The notes beneath the pieces are model-generated. The model was not told where the DNA came from. It searched no databases and saw only the letters and a program-made list of their open reading frames with translations. Positions 12,470 to 19,213 of a stretch of DNA of 19,213 nt are shown here, piece by piece. Within the stretch, counting starts at the first letter, position 1; each line of letters begins with the position of its first letter. The DNA comes from Bryobacterales bacterium (GTDB lineage Bacteria; Acidobacteriota; Terriglobia; Bryobacterales; Bryobacteraceae), in the NCBI GenBank assembly GCA_003132905.1, contig PKZC01000065.1, positions 18,771-37,983 of the forward strand, written 5' to 3'. A program made the position numbers and the translations under genes.

Positions 12470-13468
12470 ATGACTCCCACTCTCCCTATTACGATGGTCG
12501 GCAGCTATGCCATGCCGGGCTGGCTGGAACGCCTGAAGACCGAATATTTCGCCCGAAGAATCAGCCGTCACGATCTGGACGAGATCTACGACGCAGCGGC
12601 TAAAGCCGCGATCAAAGACCAGGAAATCGCTGGCTTGGACATCGTCACCGACGGCGAGCCGCGGCGCGACAACATGGTTGACTATTTCGTGGAGCGCCTG
12701 CCCGGCGTACAGATTGACCGGTCTTCCAAAAAGTTTTACTACGATTTCTATGACAGCGTGGTGCAAGGCAAGCTGCCCATGGCATCGGTTGGCCTGGTGC
12801 CGGATTTCAATTTTTTGCAGGCTTTCACCGAACGGCAGACCAAGATCTGCATCACCGGCCCGCATTGCTTGAGCAAGCGCATTCGCAATCAGTATTACCC
12901 CAGCGAAGAAGCGCTGGCGACGGACATCGCGAAAGTGATGAACCTGGAAATGAAGGCGCTGGTGAAGGCGGGCGCCACTTACATCCAGATCGATGAGCCG
13001 TATTATTCGGGCTTCCCGGAAGACCTGCCTTGGTGCGTGAAGGTTTTGAATACCATGGTAGAGGGAGTGGACGCCAAGATCGCCGTGCACATCTGCTATG
13101 GAAACCGGTATGGCAAGCCTTCCTGGGAAGGCAGCTATCGGTATCTGTTCCCAACCATCATGGAAGCCAAGGTCCATCAATTGACGCTGGAGTTTGCGCG
13201 GCGCGGCGGCGAGGATCTGGATCTATTCAAGGAGTTCAACAGCAATTTCGAGCTGGGCGTCGGCGTGATCGACGTAAAAACCGACGACATCGAGACGCCG
13301 GAAATGGTGGCCGATCGCATTCAGAAGGCGCTGAAAGTACTGCCGGCGGAGCGCATTTTCATCCTGCCGGACTGCGGGCTCTTCCATTTGTCGCGCGACG
13401 TTGCGTTCGCTAAATTGAAAGCGATGGTGGAAGGAACGCGCATTGTCCGCAAGGAATTGGGGAAGTAA
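12470..13468 (+). CDS. Core MetE-like cobalamin-independent methionine synthase (C-terminal domain only)
   Basis: At 332 residues this corresponds to only the catalytic C-terminal barrel of MetE (about 750 residues); the N-terminal half that helps bind folate is absent. The zinc ligands are all present: H207 and C209 (HICYG), E241 (LTLEFAR) and C302 (DCGLF). The homocysteine-binding region is seen in DGEPRRDNMVDYF (61-73) and IDEPYY (174-179). It should transfer a methyl group to a thiol, most likely homocysteine, giving methionine. Known core-MetE enzymes take the methyl group from a methylated corrinoid rather than from methyl-folate; which donor serves here is open. It starts at ATG 12470 directly after the methyltransferase stop and is followed by the MetF-type gene. 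'metE' is not assigned because the protein is not full length. Confidence 0.85.
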   Translation: MTPTLPITMVGSYAMPGWLERLKTEYFARRISRHDLDEIYDAAAKAAIKDQEIAGLDIVTDGEPRRDNMVDYFVERLPGVQIDRSSKKFYYDFYDSVVQGKLPMASVGLVPDFNFLQAFTERQTKICITGPHCLSKRIRNQYYPSEEALATDIAKVMNLEMKALVKAGATYIQIDEPYYSGFPEDLPWCVKVLNTMVEGVDAKIAVHICYGNRYGKPSWEGSYRYLFPTIMEAKVHQLTLEFARRGGEDLDLFKEFNSNFELGVGVIDVKTDDIETPEMVADRIQKALKVLPAERIFILPDCGLFHLSRDVAFAKLKAMVEGTRIVRKELGK

Positions 13469-13521
13469 TCAAGGTGGTCAAGTAATCAAGGCGGTCAAGT
13501 AACATCAAGGTGGTCAAGTAA
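13466..13521 (+). repeat. Three tandem copies of a ribosome-binding-site unit
   Basis: The whole gap between the MetE-like and MetF-like genes is a tandem repeat: TAATCAAGGTGGTCAAG (13466-13482), the same with one change (13483-13499), and a 19-base copy with two extra bases (13500-13518), followed by TAA and ATG 13522. Each unit has a TAA and the purine core AAGGTGG or AAGGCGG. The third core (13507-13513) sits 8 bases before the ATG and is the working Shine-Dalgarno. The first TAA is the stop of the MetE-like gene. Confidence 0.85.
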
Positions 13522-15051
13522 ATGGCATCCGCGAATCCACTTCGAGAAGCGCTCACCTCCGGTCGTTTCAGCTACATGGTTGAAATGGTGGCCAGCGCCT
13601 CGATGGCGGAATCGAAACTATGGGAAATCGCGGCGGGAATTGCGCAAATCCCCGAAGTGGTTGGCGCGGGCATTACCAGCTACGCCGGAGGCTCGGCCGG
13701 GCACGATCCGATAAAGGTGGCCGCGGGTGCAAAGGCGCAGGGTCTCACTCCGAACGTTCATATTACCTGCGTGAATCGCGAGCCGGCTGACGTTGCTAGA
13801 GCGCTGGACGATCTGATTGCGCTCGGGATCGAAAACGTTTTCGCCATTAGCGGCGATTATCCCAAGGGCGCGCCGCTGGGTAGCGTGGGATTCGCATGCG
13901 ATTCGGTGCAGTTAGTGGAAACCATCGCCGAGCAGCGCGCTCAAGGCAAATGGCCCTTCTATATTTCGGTCGCAGTGTCGCCGTTCAAATACCTGGAAGA
14001 AGATTGCGCGTATCAATATCTAAAGCTCGAAAAGAAAATCGCCGCGGGCGCCGACTTCGCTATCACGCAACTTGGTTTTGACTCGCGTAAGTACCGCGAG
14101 CTGAAGCGCTACATGGACGAGCGCGGATTGAAGACGCCGATCTTCGGAAACGTCTACGTTCTTCCGCCCAAAGCGGCCGAGCGGATGTCGAAGGGCGATC
14201 CTCCCGGATGTTGGGTCTCGCCGGAGTTGCTCGCCAGGATTCAAGAAGAGGCGAAAGCTGCGGACAAGGGCATGGCCGCACGATTGGAGCGAGGCGCGCA
14301 GATGGCTGCCATCGTGAAAGGCCTGGGTTACGCGGGCGCATATATCGGCGGCACTCACGACGCCGATCGTATCCGTTGGATCATCCAACGGGCGGAAGAA
14401 TTAGCGCCGCGCTGGGAAGAACTCGCCGAAGAGATTAGCTACGGCGAAAAGGGCGGCTTCTATTTCTATGAATCGCCCAAGCATGCTCCCAAGCCAAAGC
14501 CGATGTTCGCGCGTGTGGCGGACACCATGGCGCGGCTTTTCCCGGTGAAGCACGAAGACAATGCATTGCGCAGAATTCTGGCCGCGACGATGGGGTGGAT
14601 CGATCGGCGTCCGGCCATGGCCGAGGCTCTGGAAAAAGTCGAGTTGGCCATTAAGAAGCCGCTGTTCGGATGCCAGGCTTGCGGCAACTGCGTCCTGGGC
14701 GAGATGGAATACGTGTGTCCCATGACGTGTCCCAAGAATATGCGCAACGGCCCGTGCGGCGGTACGTTCAACGGACAATGCGAAGTTGTCCCCGAGATGC
14801 AATGTATTTGGGTGAAGGTCTATGACACCGCGCAGTCAGCGAATCGCGTGGACGAACTAAAAGTCTACATTCCGCCGCGCAATCGGGCCCTGCAAGGGAC
14901 CAGCTCTTTCATCAATCTCTTTCTGAATCGCGACAGCCGTCCCGATCACCCGCAGCCCTTAATCTCGATCAGCAATCTGCAGTCGTCCACCAAGCCCGCC
15001 GAACGGCGCGAAGCGGAAGCAGCGCTGGTCAAGACAAACGACTTGAAGTAG
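13522..15051 (+). CDS. Methylenetetrahydrofolate reductase fused to a MetV-like cysteine-rich domain
   Basis: Residues 1 to about 300 form the MetF barrel, with NVHITCVNR (78-86), GIENVFAISGDYP (102-114) and FAITQLGFD (179-187), the usual blocks around the flavin and folate sites. Residues 380-430 carry eight cysteines (C384, C387, C390, C399, C403, C412, C420, C428) in the pattern CxxCxxC, CPMTC, NGPCGG, as in MetV and the MTHFR C-terminal domain that binds Fe-S clusters or zinc in acetogens and relatives. The fusion suggests an electron input other than simple NAD(P)H. It makes 5-methyl-tetrahydrofolate, the standard methyl source for methionine. It follows the core MetE gene after a triple repeat that supplies its ribosome binding site. 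The length of 509 residues fits a MetF plus MetV-like fusion. Confidence 0.88.
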   Translation: MASANPLREALTSGRFSYMVEMVASASMAESKLWEIAAGIAQIPEVVGAGITSYAGGSAGHDPIKVAAGAKAQGLTPNVHITCVNREPADVARALDDLIALGIENVFAISGDYPKGAPLGSVGFACDSVQLVETIAEQRAQGKWPFYISVAVSPFKYLEEDCAYQYLKLEKKIAAGADFAITQLGFDSRKYRELKRYMDERGLKTPIFGNVYVLPPKAAERMSKGDPPGCWVSPELLARIQEEAKAADKGMAARLERGAQMAAIVKGLGYAGAYIGGTHDADRIRWIIQRAEELAPRWEELAEEISYGEKGGFYFYESPKHAPKPKPMFARVADTMARLFPVKHEDNALRRILAATMGWIDRRPAMAEALEKVELAIKKPLFGCQACGNCVLGEMEYVCPMTCPKNMRNGPCGGTFNGQCEVVPEMQCIWVKVYDTAQSANRVDELKVYIPPRNRALQGTSSFINLFLNRDSRPDHPQPLISISNLQSSTKPAERREAEAALVKTNDLK

Positions 15052-15060
15052 CTCACCCTG

Positions 15061-15570
15061 ATGGATTCAAAGAGGCCCTTGTGTGTCTCGCTTCTTTTAA
15101 AGATTCAGGAACAGATCGATAGGACCATTCATCTCATCGAACTTCTGCCGGCCGACCAACTGGAGGGTACCCCTGAGAACCCGGATGAATGGCCTGTTGA
15201 AATGCTGCTTGGCCATCTGCTCGATTGTCTGGCCGGATTCTGCGCCGTGCTGGCTGCAACGGAGCCTGAGCGCCTGGCGCATTTCTCCGAGCTTCGGAAT
15301 CTACCGGTGAACCACGCTTGTTCCCCGGACGAGGCGATTCACGGCATTACTATTTACAGCGACCGAATCGACGAAGGCTTTGCCTTGCTCGAAGACGGCG
15401 ACCTGGCCCGATTGATCCCGACTGCCTTTGTGGAGCGCGGCGAGACAGTCCTCACTCTGTTCCTGGGCAACCTAGAGCACCTGATCAACCACAAGCATCA
15501 ATTGTTTACGTACCTGAAACGCATGGGTGTCAACGTGAGCACGCGCGATCTCTACCGCTTCCGGGAATGA
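15061..15570 (+). CDS. DinB/YfiT-like four-helix metal protein
   Basis: A 169-residue protein starting 10 bases after the MetF-type stop. It shows the DinB signature: one His in a first helix (H52, LLGHLLD) and two in a late helix (H140 and H144, NLEHLINHKHQLF), which together bind a divalent metal, followed by YLKRMG. The family includes thiol-dependent transferases and isomerases (bacillithiol, mycothiol, glutathione) and many members of unknown role. The position between methyl-transfer and radical SAM genes hints at a related thiol or small-molecule task, but nothing in the sequence fixes this. No strong ribosome binding site; coupling to the upstream gene is likely. Confidence 0.75.
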   Translation: MDSKRPLCVSLLLKIQEQIDRTIHLIELLPADQLEGTPENPDEWPVEMLLGHLLDCLAGFCAVLAATEPERLAHFSELRNLPVNHACSPDEAIHGITIYSDRIDEGFALLEDGDLARLIPTAFVERGETVLTLFLGNLEHLINHKHQLFTYLKRMGVNVSTRDLYRFRE

Positions 15571-15584
15571 AGTTCCGGATTTTT
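15561..15584 (+). terminator. Weak rho-independent terminator over the DinB stop codon
   Basis: CCGGGAA (15561-15567) pairs with TTCCGG (15573-15578) with one bulged G. The short loop holds the TGA stop, and an ATTTTTA tail (15579-15585) follows. The stem is short, so it may only attenuate transcription into the radical SAM genes. Confidence 0.4.
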
Positions 15585-15651
15585 ACATAGATTTTACAGG
15601 CCACGATCATTTGCAGACTTCCTCAGTTTCATACTTGGGGTAGTTTGTTTC

Positions 15652-17166
15652 GTGATACGTTCTATGGCCGTTAAGAAAGTCGTCTTCTTCTTCCCCGCTT
15701 TCTCCAGTCAAGAGGCGACCGCGCCTCTTGGAATCCTGGCTGTCTCCACTCCGTTATTGCGCGCGGGATATCAGGTCAAAATCATCGATTCCACGATAAC
15801 GCCCAATTTCCAGAAGCGCGTTCTGGAAGAGCTCAAAGACGCTCTGTGTCTTGCCGTCTCGCTTGTCACCGGACCCATGATCAAGGAAACGGTGCAAATT
15901 GCCCGTACCGCCAAACAGCTCTATCCCGACAAGCCTGTCGTATTGGGGGGCTGGCATCCCTCACTGTTGCCGCACCAGACGCTCGCTGCCGAATTTATCG
16001 ACATCGTTGTCCAAGGACAGGGCGAAGACGCCTTCCTGGAAGTGGTTCAGCGCATCGAAGCGGGCGAATCGATGGAAGGCATAGCGGGAGTGGGATACAA
16101 GGAAGACGGCCGGATTGTATTCAATACTCCGCGCGCGCTGAAGCCCATTCGCGAACTGCCGCCCAAGGCCTATCATCTGGCGGATTTCGACGCGTACGAA
16201 CGAGTGTGCGGGCGACGCTGGGCCATGTACACCTCCAGCCTGGCCTGCCCTTATGACTGCGCTTATTGCACCAATAACAGCGTCTACGGCCGCAAATGGA
16301 ACGCGCTCGATCCCGATCAGGTAGTGGAAGAAACCACCGACTTGGTGTCTCGCTACAATCTGCAACTCCTTTGGGTTGTCGACGACAACTTTTTGGTGGA
16401 TCGTGAACGCGCCATCGGAATCGCCGAAGGATTGGTTCGCCGCGGCGTGCAGTTCGACTGGAGCATTCAGGGCTCGACAAATCTCGTCAATCGCTTCACC
16501 GTCGAGGAGTTGAAGCTGTTGCGCCGCGCCGGTCTATCGCAAGTCGCCCAGGGCGCGGATAGCGGCTCGCCCAAAGTTCTGCATTTGATGAACAAGGATT
16601 TTCAGAAGCTGGAAACTATCTACACCGCGGCCGACAAACTGACGCAAGCAGGCATCCGGCCTTCTTTCAACATCATCTTCGGATTTCCGGGTGAAGGCCG
16701 CGCGGAGCGCCGTGAATCCATTCGCCTGGTGATGGACATTTGCCGAAAGTATCCAGGCGCGGAATTCTGGACGAATATCTTCACGCCGTATCCCGGCGCG
16801 CCCGTCATGCAGCGCGCATTTGAGCTGGGCATCGAGGTGCCTCAAACGCTGGAAGGTTGGGTGGATTTCTTTCCGCGCTACACCGTTCTCCCTTGGCTCA
16901 AGGGGAAAAAGCACCAGGAAGTGCAGACCATGCGGGAGTACATGCGCGTGGCTTTCAATCGCAAACCCATCGGCGTACAACGCAAGAATCCGGTGAATCG
17001 ATTGGTGCACCGGATGATCAGTTTTCCCGCGCGCTGGCGTCTGGACCACGATTTCTATGCGTTTCCCTTCGAGCTTGGGCTAAAAAACGCAGCCAATAAA
17101 TTGTTCGCGCCGCCTAAGCCGAAAGTAGATGCGCAGATGCTTGAGGCCGAGGTGGTGACGTGCTAA
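15652..17166 (+). CDS. B12-binding-domain radical SAM protein (first of three)
   Basis: A 504-residue protein of the class B type: an N-terminal Rossmann-like cobalamin-binding domain (about 7-140, with PAFSSQEATAPLGILA and VLGGWHPSLLPHQT but no DxHxxG motif), then a radical SAM barrel with C199, C203 and C206 (CPYDCAYC) for the [4Fe-4S]-SAM cluster, and downstream blocks SIQGSTN, FNIIFGFPGE and FTPYPGAP. Relatives methylate unreactive carbons or catalyse rearrangements; the substrate here is unknown. The frame starts at GTG 15652 with GGGG about 11 bases upstream; ATG 15664 is possible. Its end overlaps the next gene by 7 bases, and shared motifs show the two are paralogues. Confidence 0.88.
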   Translation: MIRSMAVKKVVFFFPAFSSQEATAPLGILAVSTPLLRAGYQVKIIDSTITPNFQKRVLEELKDALCLAVSLVTGPMIKETVQIARTAKQLYPDKPVVLGGWHPSLLPHQTLAAEFIDIVVQGQGEDAFLEVVQRIEAGESMEGIAGVGYKEDGRIVFNTPRALKPIRELPPKAYHLADFDAYERVCGRRWAMYTSSLACPYDCAYCTNNSVYGRKWNALDPDQVVEETTDLVSRYNLQLLWVVDDNFLVDRERAIGIAEGLVRRGVQFDWSIQGSTNLVNRFTVEELKLLRRAGLSQVAQGADSGSPKVLHLMNKDFQKLETIYTAADKLTQAGIRPSFNIIFGFPGEGRAERRESIRLVMDICRKYPGAEFWTNIFTPYPGAPVMQRAFELGIEVPQTLEGWVDFFPRYTVLPWLKGKKHQEVQTMREYMRVAFNRKPIGVQRKNPVNRLVHRMISFPARWRLDHDFYAFPFELGLKNAANKLFAPPKPKVDAQMLEAEVVTC

Positions 17167-18671
17167 GCGTCGGCTCGCGCAAAGTGGTGCTCTTCTTGCC
17201 GCCCTATTCGGGACAGGTGCTTGGGCCGCCGCTTAGCTTGTTGAGCCTGGCCGGGTCGCTTCGAGAAGCTGGTTATTGCCCGTGCATCATCGACGGGGCG
17301 CTAGATCGGAACTTTGCCGATACGGTGACGCGCGAAATCGATGGCGCTCTGTGCTTCGGCGTCTCGCTTCTCACCGGTCCGATGATTCTTGACGCCATCG
17401 AGATCAGCCGGCTGGTACGAAGGCTACGGCCCGAGTTACCCATCGTATTCGGAGGCTGGCATCCCAGCCTGGAAAGCGGACAGACGCTGCGCGAAGATTT
17501 CGTCGACATCGTGGTTCGCCATCAGGGCGAAAAGACGCTGGTCGAAATTCTACAAAGGCTCGAATCGGGTAAGGCGCTCGATCTTGTTCAGGGCTGCTGG
17601 TTCAAGCGGGACGGGCGCATCATTCAGAATCCTGACCGGCCTGCCGCAGCGCTGGCTTCCTTACCCGCGCCCGCCTACGACCTGATCGATTTTGACGCGT
17701 ACGAACGCGCCAGCGGCGAGCGCAAGTTGCCCTACGCCACTAGCGTCGGCTGCCCTTATGCCTGCAATTACTGCACGGATATGGTGTTCTATAACCGCCG
17801 CTTTAATCCCTACGACACCGGGTTGGTAGTGGAGGAACTGGTCACTCTTGTGCGCGCACACCGTTTGACTGAAGTCGCTTTGCTTGATTCCAACTTCCTG
17901 GTTGATGTGCGCCGCGCGCTCGCTATCGCGAAGGGGATTCTCGATTCGAAGGTTCGGTTCCGCTGGAGCTTCCAGGCGTCCACCGATTTGCTTTGCCGAA
18001 TGGCCGATGAAGACGTGGAAACCCTGGCATTAAGCGGAGTAAGTCACATAGGATTTGGCACGGAGTCCGCGTCGCCGGACGTGCTGCGTCACATGAACAA
18101 GGCGCATCAGCATATTCCAGATATGTTTGAAGCAGCCCGTAAGTGTAAGCGCGCCGGCATTCGAGTGACTTACAACCTGATCTTCGGATATCCGGGTGAA
18201 GAAGACCGCCATCGCCGAGAAACTCTGAAGGTGATGGGCCAGATCGCGGAGCGGTTCGATAACGTCAGTTTTTCACCGAACGTCTTCACTCCTTATCCTG
18301 GTATCCCCATCTGGCCGCAGCTTCGAGCGATGGGTGTGAACGAGCCCCAGTCGCTGGCCGAATGGGCCTCCATCGATTTGGGAACCAATAATCTGCCCTG
18401 GTTGCAGAACGAATCCTACCATCGTTTACAGCGCGGCATCTCTTATTTTCTGCTCGACAATCAGATCAACAAGACGCGCCGCCGGTCCACATCGGGCGTG
18501 GTGCAATCGATTCTACAAGCCGCCAGAAAACCGCTGCATTGGAGGATTCGGAACTATTCCTTCGGTTGGCCGCTAGAGCTGTGGCTCTCGATGGCGAAGC
18601 AATGGTTGGTGGTAAGGCGTTCCCTGCTTACTGGACAATCCTTGAGCCACGAACACGCTAAAGCGCGGTAA
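17160..18671 (+). CDS. B12-binding-domain radical SAM protein (second of three)
   Basis: A 503-residue paralogue of the preceding protein with the same order of motifs: GVSLLTGPMI, FGGWHPSLESGQT, DFDAYER, C198/C202/C205 (CPYACNYC), SFQASTD, YNLIFGYPGE and FTPYPGIP. It starts at GTG 17160 inside the end of the previous gene (7-base overlap), with GAGGTGG just upstream, so translation is coupled. A C-terminal extension of about 60 residues is basic and hydrophobic (RRRSTSGVV; WPLELWLSMAKQWLVV) and might touch the membrane or the substrate. Substrate unknown; two adjacent paralogues suggest successive steps on one molecule or a heteromeric enzyme. Confidence 0.88.
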   Translation: MLSVGSRKVVLFLPPYSGQVLGPPLSLLSLAGSLREAGYCPCIIDGALDRNFADTVTREIDGALCFGVSLLTGPMILDAIEISRLVRRLRPELPIVFGGWHPSLESGQTLREDFVDIVVRHQGEKTLVEILQRLESGKALDLVQGCWFKRDGRIIQNPDRPAAALASLPAPAYDLIDFDAYERASGERKLPYATSVGCPYACNYCTDMVFYNRRFNPYDTGLVVEELVTLVRAHRLTEVALLDSNFLVDVRRALAIAKGILDSKVRFRWSFQASTDLLCRMADEDVETLALSGVSHIGFGTESASPDVLRHMNKAHQHIPDMFEAARKCKRAGIRVTYNLIFGYPGEEDRHRRETLKVMGQIAERFDNVSFSPNVFTPYPGIPIWPQLRAMGVNEPQSLAEWASIDLGTNNLPWLQNESYHRLQRGISYFLLDNQINKTRRRSTSGVVQSILQAARKPLHWRIRNYSFGWPLELWLSMAKQWLVVRRSLLTGQSLSHEHAKAR

Positions 18672-18679
18672 ATCGACTT

Positions 18680-19213
18680 ATGGCTGACGTCTTACTAACT
18701 CACAGTAATCATCTTTACTCGGATCGCAAACAGGTGAAGAAGATGCAGCCCTATCCGCCGCTGCAGACCCTATTGGCTGCCGCCGCGTTGCGCGAGCGCG
18801 GATTCAGTGTCGCGTTGTTTGACGCCACATTCAACGTTCCGGGCGATGGTTTTGCGGCTGCGCTGGAAGCTCATCATCCGCGATTGGCCATTGTGTGCGA
18901 AGACGATTTTAACTTTATTTCGAAAATGTGTCTCGGGCGCAACCGGGAGGCTGCATTCTCGATGGCATCCGCGGCAAGGGCTAGAGGTATTCCTATCGCT
19001 GCGCATGGTTCGGATGCGTCCGATCACGTGCCGGAATATCTTGAGGCGGGATTCGATTCGGTCTTGATTGGAGAAGTCGAAAATACCCTGCTCGAACTCG
19101 CAGAAGGCCGCCCGCGCGAGTCTATTCGCGGACTCGCTTATCGCGAAGGATGGTCGGTGCAATGGAACGCGCCCCGTGAGCTTCGCGCTGATTTAGAAAC
19201 GCTTCCGCTCCCG
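18680..19213 (+). CDS. B12-binding-domain radical SAM protein (third), 5' part only
   Basis: Starts at ATG 18680, eight bases after the previous stop, and stays open for 178 codons to the window end, so the C-terminal part is missing. What is seen is the N-terminal cobalamin-binding-type domain: MADVLLTHSNHLYSDRKQV, PPLQTLLAAAALRERGFSV, ALFDATF, PRLAIVCEDDFNF, ARGIPIAAHGSDASDH, EYLEAGFDSVLIGEVENTL, then GLAYREG and the linker ADLETLPLP that usually precedes the radical SAM barrel. It is more diverged than the first two. The radical SAM cysteines should lie just beyond 19213. Confidence 0.78.
   Translation, partial: MADVLLTHSNHLYSDRKQVKKMQPYPPLQTLLAAAALRERGFSVALFDATFNVPGDGFAAALEAHHPRLAIVCEDDFNFISKMCLGRNREAAFSMASAARARGIPIAAHGSDASDHVPEYLEAGFDSVLIGEVENTLLELAEGRPRESIRGLAYREGWSVQWNAPRELRADLETLPLP

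Noticed and set aside
12362..13180. A 272-codon minus-strand open frame
   Set aside because: Opposite the core MetE gene, whose zinc ligands are all present; shadow frame.

Overview
The window looks like a piece of an Acidobacteriota chromosome, probably from the Solibacter/Bryobacter side. This is inferred from gene content: a DUF6152 protein next to a secreted 'DLSGVW' protein, a DUF433/DUF5615 pair, and a small 'DDEAALLVKALEHY' protein. No rRNA, tRNA or CRISPR array was seen.

Layout. (1) 1-2500 is an accessory region of small, mostly unknown genes, less GC-rich than the rest. Its most striking feature is a 295-bp mobile element at 419-713. It has 14-bp terminal inverted repeats (one mismatch) and perfect 8-bp direct repeats (GAAAGGCG) directly outside them. 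It encloses one small membrane-protein gene and has inserted into the 3' end of a minus-strand gene, whose present stop codon lies in the element's repeat. The region also holds a 59-aa minus-strand gene (1614-1793) and a 36-bp internally deleted copy of that gene's two ends (348-383). (2) 2665-3923 (minus) is a two-gene secreted-protein unit. (3) 4107-9243 (minus) is a tightly packed fdsG-fdsB-fdsA-fdsD operon for a soluble, NAD-dependent, molybdenum/tungsten formate dehydrogenase of the cysteine type, with no fdsC/fdhD between A and D. (4) 9394-10794 (minus) carries two small hypothetical genes, an open frame without a start codon, and a DUF433-DUF5615 toxin-antitoxin-like pair whose DUF5615 gene has a one-base frameshift. 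(5) 11018-19213 (plus) is a run of seven same-strand genes after a perfect TATAAT box: class I methyltransferase, short 'core' MetE-like methionine synthase, MetF fused to a MetV-like cysteine-rich domain, DinB-like protein, then three consecutive B12-binding-type radical SAM proteins, the third cut by the window end. A weak terminator may split the run after the DinB gene.

How the parts could fit together. The formate dehydrogenase interconverts formate and CO2 with NAD(H). The methyltransferase, core MetE and MetF-MetV genes look like a compact methyl-transfer/methionine module. The radical SAM proteins would be heavy SAM users, so methionine regeneration next to them makes sense. The methyl donor of the core MetE and the radical SAM substrates cannot be read from the sequence. 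Several real genes here are short (48-59 codons), lack a canonical start, are frameshifted or run off the end, and would be missed by a simple length-filtered ORF search.
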